Source: Vitis vinifera | Taxonomy: Eukaryota; Streptophyta; Magnoliopsida; Vitales; Vitaceae | DNA: 64,000 bases | Direction of reading: 5' to 3' | NCBI RefSeq assembly: GCF_030704535.1 | Contig: NC_081812.1 | Span: forward strand, 17,865,501-17,929,500 | Part shown: piece by piece, positions 48,201 through 59,720 of the stretch | Layout: every line of letters starts with the position of its first letter | How positions within the stretch are numbered: the stretch's first letter is position 1 | Notes under the pieces: generated by a model | The model's input: the letters and a program-made list of their open reading frames with translations, nothing else | What the model was told of the DNA's origin: nothing | The model's database searches: none | Made by a program: the position numbers and the translations under genes

Positions 48201-51200
48201 AATATTTATATCGCCAAATGCATCTTCATTTAAGGACGGACCAACTACCATTACATTCTGTTTTCTGCATGTTAAATTGGGAAGTTTTGATTATATGATA
48301 TTCATTCTCAATTGAATTTTTTGGCCCCAAATTGTTGTGTCGGGTCTTCTCCAGTATGGTTTTTGAACAATCCAGAATTATGATGGTAGTAACTAATTTA
48401 CTTTTTATGTTTATTTTCATATTTTAAATGCATTATCATTATTAGTGTTTTTCTTTTGTGTAGGAAGACCAGGTTATCAAGTGCCTCACCTAATGCATCC
48501 GGAAAACATCGATTCTAGTATGATAATAGCAAAGAAGGAATATGCTTGGCATATAGGTGGGGCCCTTCCTCAACAGGAGCTGGAGGAATGGAAGCTTTTA
48601 TACCATAGTGCATTTCATGGCCTAAGTTTCAACACATTCTTGGGCAATATATCGTAAGTTGCTTCTTTTGTTCAACTATCATAGCTTGTCTGATGGGCCT
48701 AAACCATTATTGCATGAACGAACCAATTAAATTTTATGAATTCATTCAAGAAACTTGTAGGGCTTTTAATCAAAAGAAAATCTCAGCTCTGTTTGGTTTG
48801 TATGAATCGGTTGGTAAAAAGAAAGGATGAACCATCTATATTTTTTGTTATTTCGATTGAGAAAATTGCAATCTACTTATAGAATTGTTTGGCAGAGTTG
48901 ACATTTCACTTTTATAGAATTGAATAGCAAATATAGAAGATTGAACTTTTTACTTGCTTCTCTTCAGTTTTTAGCATCAAAGAGGAGGGAAGAACATGCA
49001 AGGAAAAATGCCTTCGTCATGGAATATTTTAAACTTTGTTTTTCACCATGTAGTTATGATTTGAAGCAAAGGGCATGCAGGAACTTGTATTTCTTTGTCT
49101 TGCCTCAATTAAAAACCTTTTAAAATCAAATTTGACAGCAATCATCATTAGTATTGTTGTTGTTGCTGTTGTGACTGCTTATGTTATTATTAGAAATTGT
49201 GTGTTATGTGTGCTCTTTTGCAAGTACTCAACAACATTTTTCTGGTTCAATACGGCGTTGAGTATTGACGTTTAATTGTTTTTCCTTTTAGATTAACTTT
49301 CATGTATTTATGACGTAGAAACTATATGTTAAAAGAAGAGGAACTAAACATCAAAACAGAACAAAGAAACTGAATGGTGCTGGTGGATTCTGGTAAACAG
49401 ACCCTGTGCCAGAAATTATTCGGCATTAGTGTTGGAGGATGGCATTTGGGACAAATGTCCTGGGTATTTAAATAAACATCCCTAGAACATTGGCCTAAAT
49501 GTCTCTATCAATTATACAAAGTGACTTAGGTTCTTGAAATTAGTTAGGATGCAGAAAAAGTTAGGTTTTTTTTTTTTTTTAAAACTCTTTTCTGATTCAC
49601 GTCAATCTCTTTGAAGGATACTGCCTGATTTAGTAGGCATAATTCAAAAATCAGAAACTATTCGCGAATATTACGATAAAATGTCTCTGGATAATTTTGA
49701 ATATTAAAAAATGACAAGAAATGCTTCCATTTTTCTGATGCATCATCATTGTTTGCCAGAAAATTCACTAATTGTCATATTTTATTGCCCATCCTGGATT
49801 TTGGACCTTTTATTCTATGTTTCCTGTTAGTCTCTGAGCAGGAAATCATGTGCATAAAAATTCCTGAAGCCCAAACCTATACTGGTGCAATAATGAACTG
49901 CTGGACAAATTGGTACTGACAAGGTTCTCTAAGTCTTTTAATCTTTTGACTGGTTTTCTGAGCTACCATGATGAGAGGCCATCAGTGGTGTCTGTGGAAC
50001 TTGTATATGCAGACTGTCCCAGCCTGTGCTTTAGGTTTAGGATAAAAAAGAATTGAGACTTTTCCATGTTGTGTTGATACTTTGCTGCTTTTTGTCTTCA
50101 TTAAGAAGCAGAAATGCTAAATGGTTTCTATTTCCATTTCAGTTTCTCGGTTGCTGCAACTATTTTTAAGTAGGGGTCAGAATGGGTAATTGTTCCGTTG
50201 AAATGCAGAAATGATGAAGGGCCGACAGTGTTAATAATTAAGGATAAAGAAGGTTATGTATATGGAGGTTATGCTTCTCAGCCTTGGGAGAGGCATGGCG
50301 ACTTCTATGGGGATATGAAGTCTTTTCTCTTTCAGATATTCCCGAAGGCATCTATTTTCAAGCCTACTGGAGCAAACAGTAATATACAATGGGTAACTTT
50401 TTAGTTCCTCTCTTTGTTTTGGTGTCTAGTTTGTGTCCACTTGTTTTCATATGGTTCTGAAGTGGGGTTATTTTTTATTTTATCTACTATGGTATTGTTA
50501 TTCTTAATTTTGGCTGGCTAGTACTTGAGATTCCATATCGATGCTAAAAATAGTACCCTCCAAATATGGACATGCAATAACTTGACCACAGCTTAAGAGA
50601 TAATTTTTTTCCTTCTCCAGATTAAAACTTGTGTTATGTTTGATATGCTGGATATAATATGGGATGGTATAAGAGGTCGAATAACATATCCTATCCCGTG
50701 TATTTGTTTGATTGAGAATGAAAAAAGAGTTGGAATAACATTTCCATCCTCTTTCTCATATCTCTTATATATGAAACTTAATAGGATCCTCTTTCTCATA
50801 TCTCTTATGGATGAAACTTAATAGTCCCATAGGAGGAGATTAGATATATATATATATATATCCTATGGATCATAAATTCTTTTCTCTTATTTTTTTTCTC
50901 TTTTATTTTTATTTTTAACTTTTTTATGTTAATCTCTTTGTGGAAAAAAAAAATTAAACACTTAAATGTTATTGGAAAATGTAATACATTTTACTACTGT
51001 TAATAATAAAGAAATGAATTACTTATTTAAAAATGAATTATGCATTAATTTTTACATAACACAAAATATCAAAGAGAGTTCCTGATTTTTTAAACACCAA
51101 ATATCGAGAAGCAATCAATATTTTATTTTAAAAGTTGCTTGATATTAGGATGAAATTTGTTTTCCTTTCAAATTTTTATTCTTTTGACAAACTAAATACT

Positions 51201-52526
51201 AGCATGGTATGACATATCCCACTAAATATAATATCCTTTGCTATGTATATCCCATCTATCCAACTAATCAAACATAACCATACGGTTTGATAGGACATAT
51301 TTCTAACCAAGAGAAATAGTATATTTTAGTATATCTAGTTTTTTTGTACAATCCAATATCAAAATTTAGACCTTCCTATTGCTTTAAGAAAAGAAAAGAA
51401 AAGCGAGCTTGTACATCTCATCTTATCTCGAAATACATGTGCTATAGTAATCTCTCACCCTCTTATTGTGCCTTTGTCACTAACCTTTCTAATGTAGAGA
51501 TTCCAAAATCAATTTAAGAGGCTCTAAGTGTTCCTTCTTGGAGGGATGCCATGCTTGAAGAGATTATGACTCTTAAGAAGAGTGGAACATGGGAGTTTGT
51601 AGACTTGCCGAGTGGAAACAAGACAGCGGGGTGCAAGTGCATGTTCATAGTGAAGTACGAGTCCAATGGATCCATTGAACGATATAAGGCCCATCTCAAT
51701 GCTAAAGGACTTGCCTAATCCTATGGGATTGACTATCAAGAGACGTTTGCTTCAATGACAAAGCTAAATACAATCTGAGTATTACTTTCCTTAACCGCAA
51801 ACTTAGATTGGCAACTATGTCAACTTGGTGGAAGAAGTGTTCATGGATATTCCTCCTAGGTTTGAATAGGTTTATGGAATGAACAAGGTGTGTGGGTTGA
51901 GAAAGTCCTTTTATGGATTGAAACAATCACCACAAACTTAGTTTGATTGATTCTCCAAGGCAATAAGGAGTCATGGCTACAAGCTCAAGTAGATCATACT
52001 CTATTCTACAGGAAGTCTTTGAATGGTAAAATCTCTATCTTGATTATATATGTTGATGACATTCTAATTACAAATTCAGCAAAAGTTGAGAGAATGAAGT
52101 GCTTTCTAACCAAATTATGTGAAATCAAAGATCTTGGTCCCATGAAGTACCTCATAGGCATGGAAGGTGCAAGATCAAAGAGGGTATCTTGGTATTCCAA
52201 AGGAAGTATACCCTTGACTTACTCAAAGAAATCGGTTTCCTTGGAAGTAAACCAACATGTACTCCAATCGAGGCAAATCATAAGATTGGGTTTGTGAAAG
52301 GAGAGGTTCTTGTTGATAAGGGAAGATACCAAAGGCTTCTAGGACATCTAATCTATATGTAACACAGTAGACATGACATCACATACACAGTTAGTGTTGC
52401 GAGTCAATTCATGCATGAACCATATTTGTTAGGAGTTTACTCAAGCCACAATCATTATTTGGATAGGATTTGTTAGGTAGTTTCCTATTTCTTTCTACTT
52501 TCCTTCTTTTTGTAGGTTTCCTAGAG

Positions 52527-52569
<43 letters not shown>

Positions 52570-53830
52570 ACTTTTCCTTTTCTTTTCTCCATGAATTAAC
52601 CTATAGGTTTGTTCATTTATGTAACATAATTATTATTCATATTAGGTTTGGGTTAACCTATATAGTAGAATGCTTAGGCTTTGACACACCTCGTTTGAAC
52701 GAATTGCTACCTGTAGATAAGTTGTCCCATCATTTATCATATCTTATGTTTTAACCAAATATAAGATAAGATAAATAATAACTAATGAAATAACTTATTG
52801 AACCTTTTTTTATTTCCCTTCTTCATGGAATATAATAATTCTAAGTTAAGATATAGATATAAGACATATATCTCATGGATCATAAATTTACTCTTTCTCT
52901 AATTTTTTATTTTTAAGAAATATCTAACATATCCTGGATCTAATATCTTATGATATTATTTTCATTAGATATAATAGCTTAAAATATGTATATCTTATCC
53001 TATCTTATTCTGCCAATTAAACAAACCAGCCTTAATAAATTGGAAGAATTAGATTAAATGCCTTTGAGACAACTAAAATGGTTCTAACGATACTCTTCCC
53101 AATTTGGTATCTATATATAAACGTTTGAATTATCATGAAATGCTACTAAAGCTTTTGTGAAACTTACATGTGTCCTTAGGAAAATCACCATCAAGCAATA
53201 GATTCTAACTTTTGTGGAGATTGTTTTGAGTATTTGGAAATGTTAAACCAAAACATTAAGTTAAGTTGCATGTAATTCTAACCTCTTAACTTGGATTGAG
53301 TTTGGTTGGGCTATAAGTGGGACTAGTTTGTGAACATTTTATGCTGTGGAGAAGGTTTAAGCTGTGAGATCCAAATAACCACATTTTTATGGTTAGCTTA
53401 TTCAGCATCTATTTTTCCTTATGACCTGAATTGGATAGCATGTAATGCAAAAAGGCAAATATTTTAAAGTGTCTGTGTGTATATGTTTTAATCGGAATCA
53501 TGCTGAAAATTATTTTGTTTGCAGTGTGCTGTGAATTTCAGTTCGGATAGCATCCCAAACGGTATTGGTTTTGGAGGAAGAGTAAATCACTTTGGACTGT
53601 TCCTTTCAGCAAGCTTTGATGAAGGGCAAACCTTTACCTGCACCACATTTGGGAGCCCTTGCCTCTCCAATATCAATCGAATACACCCGGAAGTGATAGA
53701 ATGCTGGGGAGTAGTCCCAAAAGGAGCACAACAAGAAAGGCACGAGACTGGCAAAGGCACTATATTAGAGAGGTTTAAGGAGGACCGCCATATGCTCAAT
53801 ATGGTTGGGCTGGCAAATTCAAGCGAATAA
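41326..53830 (+). CDS. TLDc-domain protein, plant MEAK7-type, nine exons
   Basis: Exons: 41326-41378, 41463-41565, 41912-42016, 46028-46113, 46349-46390, 46945-47186, 48464-48653, 50209-50392 and 53525-53830. All introns are GT-AG and the frame holds, giving 436 residues. The start MGNSQS fits an N-myristoylation signal (G2, S6) and resembles the MGNS start of human MEAK7, an mTOR- and lysosome-associated protein. An EF-hand-like loop at 107-118 (DVNSDGIVGRSM) has Asp/Asn/Asp at positions 1, 3 and 5 but Met at 12, so Ca binding is doubtful. The TLDc domain covers about 228-405, with YHSAFHGLSFNTF, YVYGGYASQPWE, GIGFGG and the closing IEVWAV-like VIECWGVV. Arabidopsis counterparts are annotated as TLD-domain nucleolar proteins. 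Introns 3 (4.0 kb) and 8 (3.1 kb) are swollen by transposons. Family call is firm; cellular role is inferred. Confidence 0.93.
42114..42141. repeat. (TA)n microsatellite
   Basis: Uninterrupted ta run in TLDc intron 3. Confidence 0.9.
42381..42491 (+). mobile_element. tRNA-derived SINE with perfect 9-bp target-site duplication
   Basis: The 111-bp body has an A-box-like ggatgactcaagtggtaaag and a B-box-like ggttccaagttcaagtccc, then an A-rich 3' end. Flanks AACTAGGAA at 42372-42380 and 42492-42500 are identical. This is RNA polymerase III-type SINE architecture. It lies inside TLDc intron 3 in sense orientation. Confidence 0.85.
43551..43648 (+). repeat. 24-bp tandem repeat, four copies
   Basis: Units start at 43551, 43575, 43599 and 43623, each of the type ggatcttccaaaaatctcga. 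They lie in the interior of the miniature LTR element. When translated they give an LGSSKNLD-like repeat in a short open frame, but no gene is implied. Confidence 0.8.
44068..45222 (+). mobile_element. 3' end of an L1-type LINE, sense
   Basis: The open frame 44155-44793 encodes the C-terminal part of a LINE polyprotein: LAYQVGNGQRVRFWMDKWCG, then WRASVPPKVTFFAWEASRGK and the zf-RVT core RRGCLLENRCFLC...MDHLLLYC. A stop at 44793 is followed by the family tail (AWQMTPLCIFWLVWKERN) ending near 45063. A non-coding 3' UTR runs into tatctatcaatatat. 5'-truncated; it sits in the right LTR of the miniature retrotransposon. Confidence 0.88.
45190..45221. repeat. (TA)n tract at the LINE 3' end
   Basis: Uninterrupted run directly after the LINE tail, probably expanded from its simple-sequence tail. 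Confidence 0.9.
45498..45677 (+). repeat. 90-bp tandem duplication
   Basis: Copies 45498-45587 and 45588-45677 both start aagcattgaaacacatacat and end gttaattctttaaggg. They differ at only about three positions, so the duplication is recent. Confidence 0.95.
45845..45862. repeat. Poly(C) run, 18 bp
   Basis: Eighteen consecutive C, unusual in this AT-rich region. Length may be unreliable in assemblies. Confidence 0.9.
50633..51278. mobile_element. MITE-like element in TLDc intron 8
   Basis: The left end gttatgtttgatatgctgga and the reverse complement of the right end gttatgtttgattagttgga match in about 17 of 20 positions. Subterminal tatcc/ggata words are dense at both ends. No target duplication was seen. 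Internally, a 40-bp unit (atcctctttctcatatctct...) is duplicated at 50746-50785 and 50786-50825. Confidence 0.6.
51372..52424 (+). pseudogene. Broken Ty1/copia reverse transcriptase in TLDc intron 8
   Basis: Fragments in order: WRDAMLEEIMTLKKSGTWE, then the KCMFIVKYESNGSIERYKAH block, GIDYQETFA, then ILIIYVDDILIT with the catalytic YVDD motif, FLTKLCEIKDLGPMKYLIGM, and YQRLLGHLIYM. Frameshifts, stops and an internal deletion before YVDD show that it is dead. A (TA)n run (52528-52567) follows. LTRs were not located. Confidence 0.88.
52425..53524. other. Remaining TLDc intron 8 sequence
   Basis: AT-rich intronic sequence with a (TA)n microsatellite at 52528-52567. A MITE-type terminus aaacaaaccagcc followed by tta lies near 53020-53034, with tatcc-rich subterminal words before it. 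No exon signal is seen before the acceptor at 53524. Confidence 0.5.
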
Positions 53831-54506
53831 ACCAGTGAGTTCTGCATCATTATATTCATAATTTGCCGCTTTTGAATTGTTTGTCACAATCCCAGTGTCT
53901 TTAAACCTTTGTGATGTGTTCTACAGTGTAGTACACTGGTGGTATTTACTTGTCTTTCTTGTGGAAAATTTAAAAGTATTTACGTGTTGAATATATTTTT
54001 GTATCATAGAATCTTGACTCCATTTTCAACCTTTCAGCTTTAAGAGACCATACCCTCTGTTTTTTAAAACTAATTTTGATAATATTGCCAATGAGAACCG
54101 AATGTTGTCCTCCTGTTGTCCTCCTTGAAGTCATTTTTCTACCGAAGGAGACATAACACATGATAAGTTTGCCTAAATCTAAACCTTTTTTTAAAAGAAG
54201 GCAAAAATCGTCATATTTAGGAAAATACTAGATATCAGAGGGCCTGCGAATGAGGCGACGGAAATCAGTGTGGAGGGTTTGGGCATGAAAGAGGCCACGG
54301 GCTGGCAAAAAATGGACGACTAATCGGAAGATCGGATGTCACAGTAAAATTTTTGCCAAACAAAGGGAAAAAAAAAAAAAAAAAAAAGCTAAATGCATTG
54401 TTGATTTTTTGGCAAATTGAAAAAACTGCAATTTAGATAAATCGTTCCTTATAGAAAAAGAAGGGTACAGATTTTTCATCAAGGTATTTAATAATGTTAT
54501 TTAACC

Positions 54507-54630
54507 TAAGGGGTAGCTCAGTCCAATGGTCACCAGTTTGAATCTCTTCATGCCACTTTACCCGTTAACTTCAGGTGTATGGGAACTGGACTAGACATCC
54601 ACGATTTAAAAAAACAAAAAAAATTATTTC
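54507..54630 (+). mobile_element. tRNA-derived SINE (AU-like)
   Basis: The head ggggtagctcagtccaatgg resembles a tRNA A box, and accagtttgaatctc resembles a B box. The 3' end is A-rich. Flanks ttatttaac (left) and ttatttcaac (right) fit a target-site duplication with one inserted base. It lies in the spacer downstream of the TLDc gene. Confidence 0.7.
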
Positions 54631-54639
54631 AACACTATT

Positions 54640-55430
54640 CTTGTAAATTAAAAAGAATTTATACAAAAAAAAGAGTAAAATTTAATTTAAAATAAAGAAT
54701 AATAATAAATATAATAAATGAATTTAAAAATAATATTTTATTAGTCATGAAATTTTAAAATTAATTGTTTTTCAAAGAAATGAAAATTCAAATTAAAGTA
54801 TTATCTTAATTTTAAAGTATCATTTTCTCAAATAATATTAAGAATAATCTATAAAATGAGTCTACTAGAATAAGATTGGTATTTGATAAAATGATAAAAT
54901 TAAAAGATGAAACCATAAACGAGTAGAAAATTAGAAATTGAAAAAGATGTGGTGCAGAAAAATATTACACTAACATTACCGTCATTAAATTCCCGTACCA
55001 CTGTGGAGATCTAAGTTAAACTCAAATTTTGTTCCAACAAAGAAATCAATTATACTATAAATCACATCTATGAAAAACCCCACATTCACGGACATACGAG
55101 TCACCCTAAGCAACTCTTTAAACTCCAGTTTAAAACTAATCATAAAAATATATACCCAAAAGGAGGAAAAAGGAGAGGGAAAAAAAAAAACCCTAAAGGG
55201 CTCATCATGTCCCTCCAAACCACATTCTAATCTCAAACCAAGAGTAACAATAAACATCAATGATAGCCATAATAAATAGAACATTCCAATAGAACAGACC
55301 GTTCAAATAGAACATTCCGATCAACAGACTGTTCAAATAGCAAATTCCAATCAAAATGCAATTCCCCTTCGTAAACAAAAACTAAAAATACCCATAATAA
55401 ATAACCCAAAATTGTTACGATTAGCCTCCA
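54640..55430. other. AT-rich spacer and RPS17 3' flank
   Basis: No gene is supported. The last 200-400 bp should contain the RPS17 3' UTR. Near 55280-55340 a short phrase (agaacattccaat/agac-gttcaaatag) repeats two to three times. Confidence 0.45.
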
Positions 55431-55856
55431 TCAATACCTCTTCCTATCTAGAATACTCCGGCCAAAAGCAGGCTGAGAAGAAACCACAACGGGCTCCGCC
55501 TTGACCACACCCGGAAGATCATTCATCCCTAGCATAGCAAGCATATCAAGAGTCTCCTTGTCGACAGGAATCTCATCAGTGTTGATGGCGGAGACGTCAG
55601 GCACGAAGTCCATGCGACGCTCGCGCTCTTCTTCTTGGAGCTTAAGGGAGATGCCTCTGACGGGACCCTTTTGAATCCGCTTCATCAAATGAGTGGAGAA
55701 TCCAGCGATCTTGTTGCGAAGACGCTTGGAGGGAATGATGGCAACTTCTTCAAGGACCTTCTTATTTGTATGGAAGTCCAGAGTCATACGTGAGTAGTAA
55801 CGTTCAATCACTTGCCTTGAGGATTTCTTCACCGTCTTGGTACGGACGCGCCCCAT
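55431..55856 (-). CDS. RPS17: 40S ribosomal protein eS17 (RPS17)
   Basis: Complete 141-residue cytosolic small-subunit protein, intronless. It starts [20 protein letters not shown] and has the family core [37 protein letters not shown], then a C-terminal extension with DEIPVD and a basic end DRKRY. Length matches plant eS17. The start at 55856 is the only sensible Met and is preceded on the coding strand by a short leader. The upstream region carries the promoter code typical of plant ribosomal-protein genes. It overlaps nothing and is tail-to-tail with the TLDc gene. Plant RPS17 genes are commonly intron-free, so this is not taken as a retrocopy. Confidence 0.97.
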   Translation of the reverse strand: MGRVRTKTVKKSSRQVIERYYSRMTLDFHTNKKVLEEVAIIPSKRLRNKIAGFSTHLMKRIQKGPVRGISLKLQEEERERRMDFVPDVSAINTDEIPVDKETLDMLAMLGMNDLPGVVKAEPVVVSSQPAFGRSILDRKRY

Positions 55857-55918
55857 GGTTTACAGCAAAACAGACGGACAGAGAATAGTAGAGGAGAACG
55901 TGGGCTGGTTACGTTAGC

Positions 55919-55926
55919 TAGGGTTT
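55919..55926 (-). promoter_or_regulatory. Telo-box (AAACCCTA) of RPS17
   Basis: AAACCCTA on the coding strand, 63-70 bp upstream of the RPS17 ATG and downstream of the TATA-like site. This is the canonical position and partner of site II elements in plant translation genes. Confidence 0.75.
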
Positions 55927-55945
55927 CCTCAGCTTCGCTTTCCCT

Positions 55946-55951
55946 CTTATA
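55946..55951 (-). promoter_or_regulatory. TATA-like element (TATAAG) of RPS17
   Basis: TATAAG on the coding strand within cctataagagggaaagc, about 90 bp before the ATG. It would place transcription start near the telo-box. Confidence 0.5.
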
Positions 55952-55981
55952 GGTGGTGGTGGGAGGTTTTGAGTTCTGAGG

Positions 55982-56121
55982 GGCCCAACAAAATTTCTAG
56001 GGCTCAATCTTATGATGGGCCGTGTGCTGGCCCATTTTGCTATGTGAGTTGGGCTTCAGTAGGCCCACTAATAAGTGAATTGAGCTGATATGCCTGGACG
56101 CAGGCTGTGCTTTGAAGCCCA
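55982..56121 (-). promoter_or_regulatory. Cluster of six site II (TGGGCC/T) elements of RPS17
   Basis: TGGGCY motifs on either strand at 55982-55987, 56016-56021, 56029-56034, 56050-56055, 56062-56067 and 56116-56121. TCP factors bind site II elements in plant ribosomal-protein and cell-growth genes (family knowledge). Six in 140 bp next to a telo-box is a strong match. Confidence 0.75.
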
Positions 56122-56129
56122 ATCTATAA

Positions 56130-58640
56130 AATTATAAAAATTATAAAAAAAATAAAAATAAAAATATATTGTTGTCGTTTTTTTGCTAATCCATTTCTTA
56201 AGCATCAAATGTTGCTTCTTAAGGAAGTGGAGAATATTTTCTTATTAGAAAAATCATAATTTAACTTTTGTTTTACCACGAAAAAAAACCCTCTTTCATA
56301 ATTATGAAAAAAAAATAGAGAAAAATCCCATCTAAAAATCGGATAATCATATTTTGGAAAATAAAGAAATCCCCATTTAAAAAAATGAATTGTATTTTTT
56401 ATAGACAAACACTCTTGATTAATTGTGTTGCTACTTGTGGTTGGAATGCTCCATAACAAGTGGTAGACTGTCATGCACCGGAAGTAAGTCATTGTTGTTG
56501 ACCCTACTGCACCCAGATATTATCTTAAAGAGGAGGTGAGATCTACTCTAAGAGCATCAAAATGTTACTAAGGACAGTGGTTACAAACGTCAATCGAGCT
56601 TAATAAGTTTTCTTATTCATATTTTGTCTTTGTAGTTTCATTATATTGTTTAGATTTTGGTTTCCTACATTTTAGTCTTGACCTTTGTTCAATAGGGTTA
56701 CCTTAGTTCGACGATAATTTCAACCACTATTTTCCAATCATCTTAGAGGAGATTTGAGAACAAGGAGGCTTCCCAAGCAATAGGTAGACTTGACACATGT
56801 TAGATGGACTTATTTAATGAGTTTCATGGTAGGAACATGTGTTCTTCGATGTGGTTAACCTATGACATGTTTGATTCGGTCAAAACCGTATGAAACCTTT
56901 ATACATTATGTTGACTGGGGAAGAGGAAACAAACAAGTTCCCCATGTTTTGAAGTATGTTATCAAACAAGCTATTTGGTGTTGCCTTGTAAAAAAATGTA
57001 ACATATATATATATATATATATCATCATATATCATATTGAAGATAAAGATGTATCATGTGAAGTAAGACTAATTAACTTAAAGGAAATCACCCAAAGAGG
57101 GGGGTGAGGGAGGTGAATTGAGTAATTAAAACTTTTTTGAAAACTATTTGAATAAAGTAACAAATAACACAATTAATGTAAATAGAGAGGGAAAAAGAGA
57201 CAAATTCATTCTATAGTGACTCAACCAATCCTGCTTATGTTTACTTTCCTCATATTCCTTTTTGAGTGAAAGTTCCACTATTCTAGGGCTTCTAACACAA
57301 GCCTTCAAGTTACACTTGGATTCAATGATTGCTATAAGCACTTACAAGTCTCTTCAAGTTCAATGTCAACTTGAAGCTTCAATCACTCAACATTTCTTAA
57401 ATGAGGAATGATTAAGCATACTCAATCTAACTTAATGATCACTTGATACAAAGAAAGCTAGGATGAACACAAATGAGTGCATTAAAAGATATTTTCAAGT
57501 AAAGTAATCAATGCACTTGAAGTTGAGAGCTTTGAAAGAGAGAAATGAGTAGGTAAGAAATTTAATGTAAGAGTTTTCTTTTAAATAAATGCACAGGAGC
57601 TTTCAAATTATAGAAAACCAATCTCAAACACCTCAAACAAAAAAAATAGACCTTGATCGATTTAATTTTAGTTTGATTGGTTGAGTAGTCATTGGACATT
57701 AAATGCACTGCAAGTGACTGTTGGTCCTTTCTAAGCTTCGATTGGCCCTCGATTGATACTTAATTGGGAAAACAAGTTTTCTGAACAAGAGAGAATGTCA
57801 TTTGGAGCCTAAATCAATCCTCGATTGGGAAAGGATAACCGATTGAATCGACTCTCAATTAATTGAGCTTATTTAAAAGCACCCTACATTGGTTGAACAA
57901 AAAAGGGCCCAAAACCTTTTTTTTTTTTTTTTTTAATTCAAAGTTCCTTAGCACTTGGGAAACTTATATTAAAACCCTTATAAGTCAATTTGGAATAGTT
58001 TTGCCTAAGGTTTTTGAAGATTGACTCAGTTTCAAATAATTTATAAATGTTTAAACTCATTTTTGTAAAAACTAAGTATGAGAGAATACACAGAAATTAT
58101 TTTAATCGTAAGTGCACCCAAATGGTTTATCATACATTATTATCCTAGTCTTGATAAGTTTTCAAGTATCCAAATCTTTACCTTCCTCGAATCTTCGTAA
58201 GTGAACTTATCATTCCTTTTATTTTCTTGTTAAAACTTCAAACTTAACTTGATTTTAATTCATTAGTTCACTTAACCTTGTTTTCCCAATATCAAAACTT
58301 GTTTAGGAGAACCCTTAGGGTAACATATCATTTCAAATCCATACATACTTGCCTTAATTAATGGCCTATTGAATGAGTATATTGAGCTACTTAAATATTT
58401 TGGTGTTATGTATCTCATCTATATCTTACCTAAGTCCATGAAAGATGTGTGATAAAAGTAGTATGAAACATAGGGAACCAATGTGTTTAGAAGATATGAT
58501 ATTTTATTTTAGGATAAAATAATAAAACAAAAACTTAGACAAAGGTTGTGAAAGCCAAGGAACTCACTTCCAAGGCAAATCAAGTTGAAGATAAGCCCAA
58601 AATATGAAGAACAACAATAATAACAATTAACCTAAAATAA
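56130..58640. other. Intergenic, repeat-derived sequence
   Basis: No gene is supported. A (TA)n run lies at 57002-57021. The segment 57080-58330 resembles non-coding LTR-element sequence (caccctct-like ggggggtgagggaggtgaat at 57098, then aataacacaatt and gagagggaaaaagag) that is also seen at 36510-37100. A 16-18-bp T run lies near 57918. Confidence 0.4.
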
Positions 58641-59420
58641 AAAATCTAACCCAAATTCCTTGAACAAGTCTCAAAAACCTAAATTTAAAAAGGAGGAAAT
58701 TGCTTTGTATGTGAAAACCTTGCACACTATGCAACGTAATGCAGGAAAAGAAATAAGGAACTAAAACTTAAGATGGGTTTAGCTAAGATTGATGTGATAG
58801 TTGCAATGATTCTCTCTATTATGAACATGATTACTAGATAGGGTGAAGTGTTGAGTAATGAACTTTGGGACTACTAGGCACAATAGGAGTGCATTTGCTT
58901 CCTTCACTACTACAGAGAATGACAAGAAACAAGTATTTATGAGGGACTTAAGGCCCTCACCAATGATTTGGAGAGGGAAAGTAATTTTCAAGCTAACTTC
59001 AAATGAAGTGTTTGTTATTAGTGTCATCCTTCATATGTTAGATATTTACTAGAATTTAGTATCTGTCTCTCTACTTGGGAAAATAAGAGTTAAGATCACA
59101 TTTAAGTCTAATAAAATTATGCTCACAAAGAATGATGTATTTGTGGGGAAAAAGATTATTGTAGTCGAGGCTTGTTTATGCTACAAATTTATGAAATTAT
59201 TACTAATGGTTGGCTCTTGCAAGTTATGACATGATAGACAAGGATATGTGAACCATTCTTCTATAAAAAAAATGTTAAACATTTAGTTGATGCCCGAAGT
59301 TTCACTAAAAAGACATAGAAAGTGTGAAAGTTGTATGGAATCTAAAACCATGAAGAAAATTTGCAAGTTAAAAGAAAGACAAAACTTGCAAGTTTCATGC
59401 ACCTAACCTAGCATAATTCA
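58640..59420 (+). pseudogene. Copia gag/protease/pre-integrase fragment
   Basis: A degenerate zinc knuckle (NCFVCENLAHYAT) lies near 58697. The aspartic-protease-flanking region follows (FASFTTTENDKKQVFMRDLR, GKVIFKL, NLVSVSLLGKIRVKI near 59060), then a pre-integrase-like LPKVSLKRHRKCESC-type string near 59300. Stops and frameshifts break every frame. The element is dead and has no visible LTRs nearby. Confidence 0.75.
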
Positions 59421-59522
59421 AAGTTTCACTAAAAAGGTATAGAAAGTGTGAAAGTTGTGTGGAATCTAAAACTATGAAGAAAATTTGCAAGTTTCATACA
59501 CCTAACCTAGCATAATTCAAAG
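59297..59522 (+). repeat. Tandem duplication inside the copia fragment
   Basis: Copy 1 (59297-59420) and copy 2 (from 59421) both start aagtttcactaaaaag and both end cctaacctagcataattca. Copy 2 lacks about 25 bp found in copy 1. Confidence 0.85.
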
Positions 59523-59720
59523 CACGAGATTACCTTGTGGAAAAAAGCTATCTTATTCACATGTCACATTCAAAATAGAATACCCAATAAAAAAGTCAGC
59601 AAACTTCATATAATTTGTGAAAGTTTACCTAACATATTTCAAAGCATGAGATTAACCTTACAAAGATCCTAATAATTATTTTGATTATATACACTCATTT
59701 GAGACTGACAATGACTTTAG
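59518..59720 (+). repeat. Left copy of a ~200-bp dispersed direct repeat flanking the SDR gene
   Basis: Contains aaagcacgagattacc, gtcacattcaaaatagaata, acctaacatatttcaaagca and agatcctaataattattttg. All recur in the same order at 63050-63260. Confidence 0.75.
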
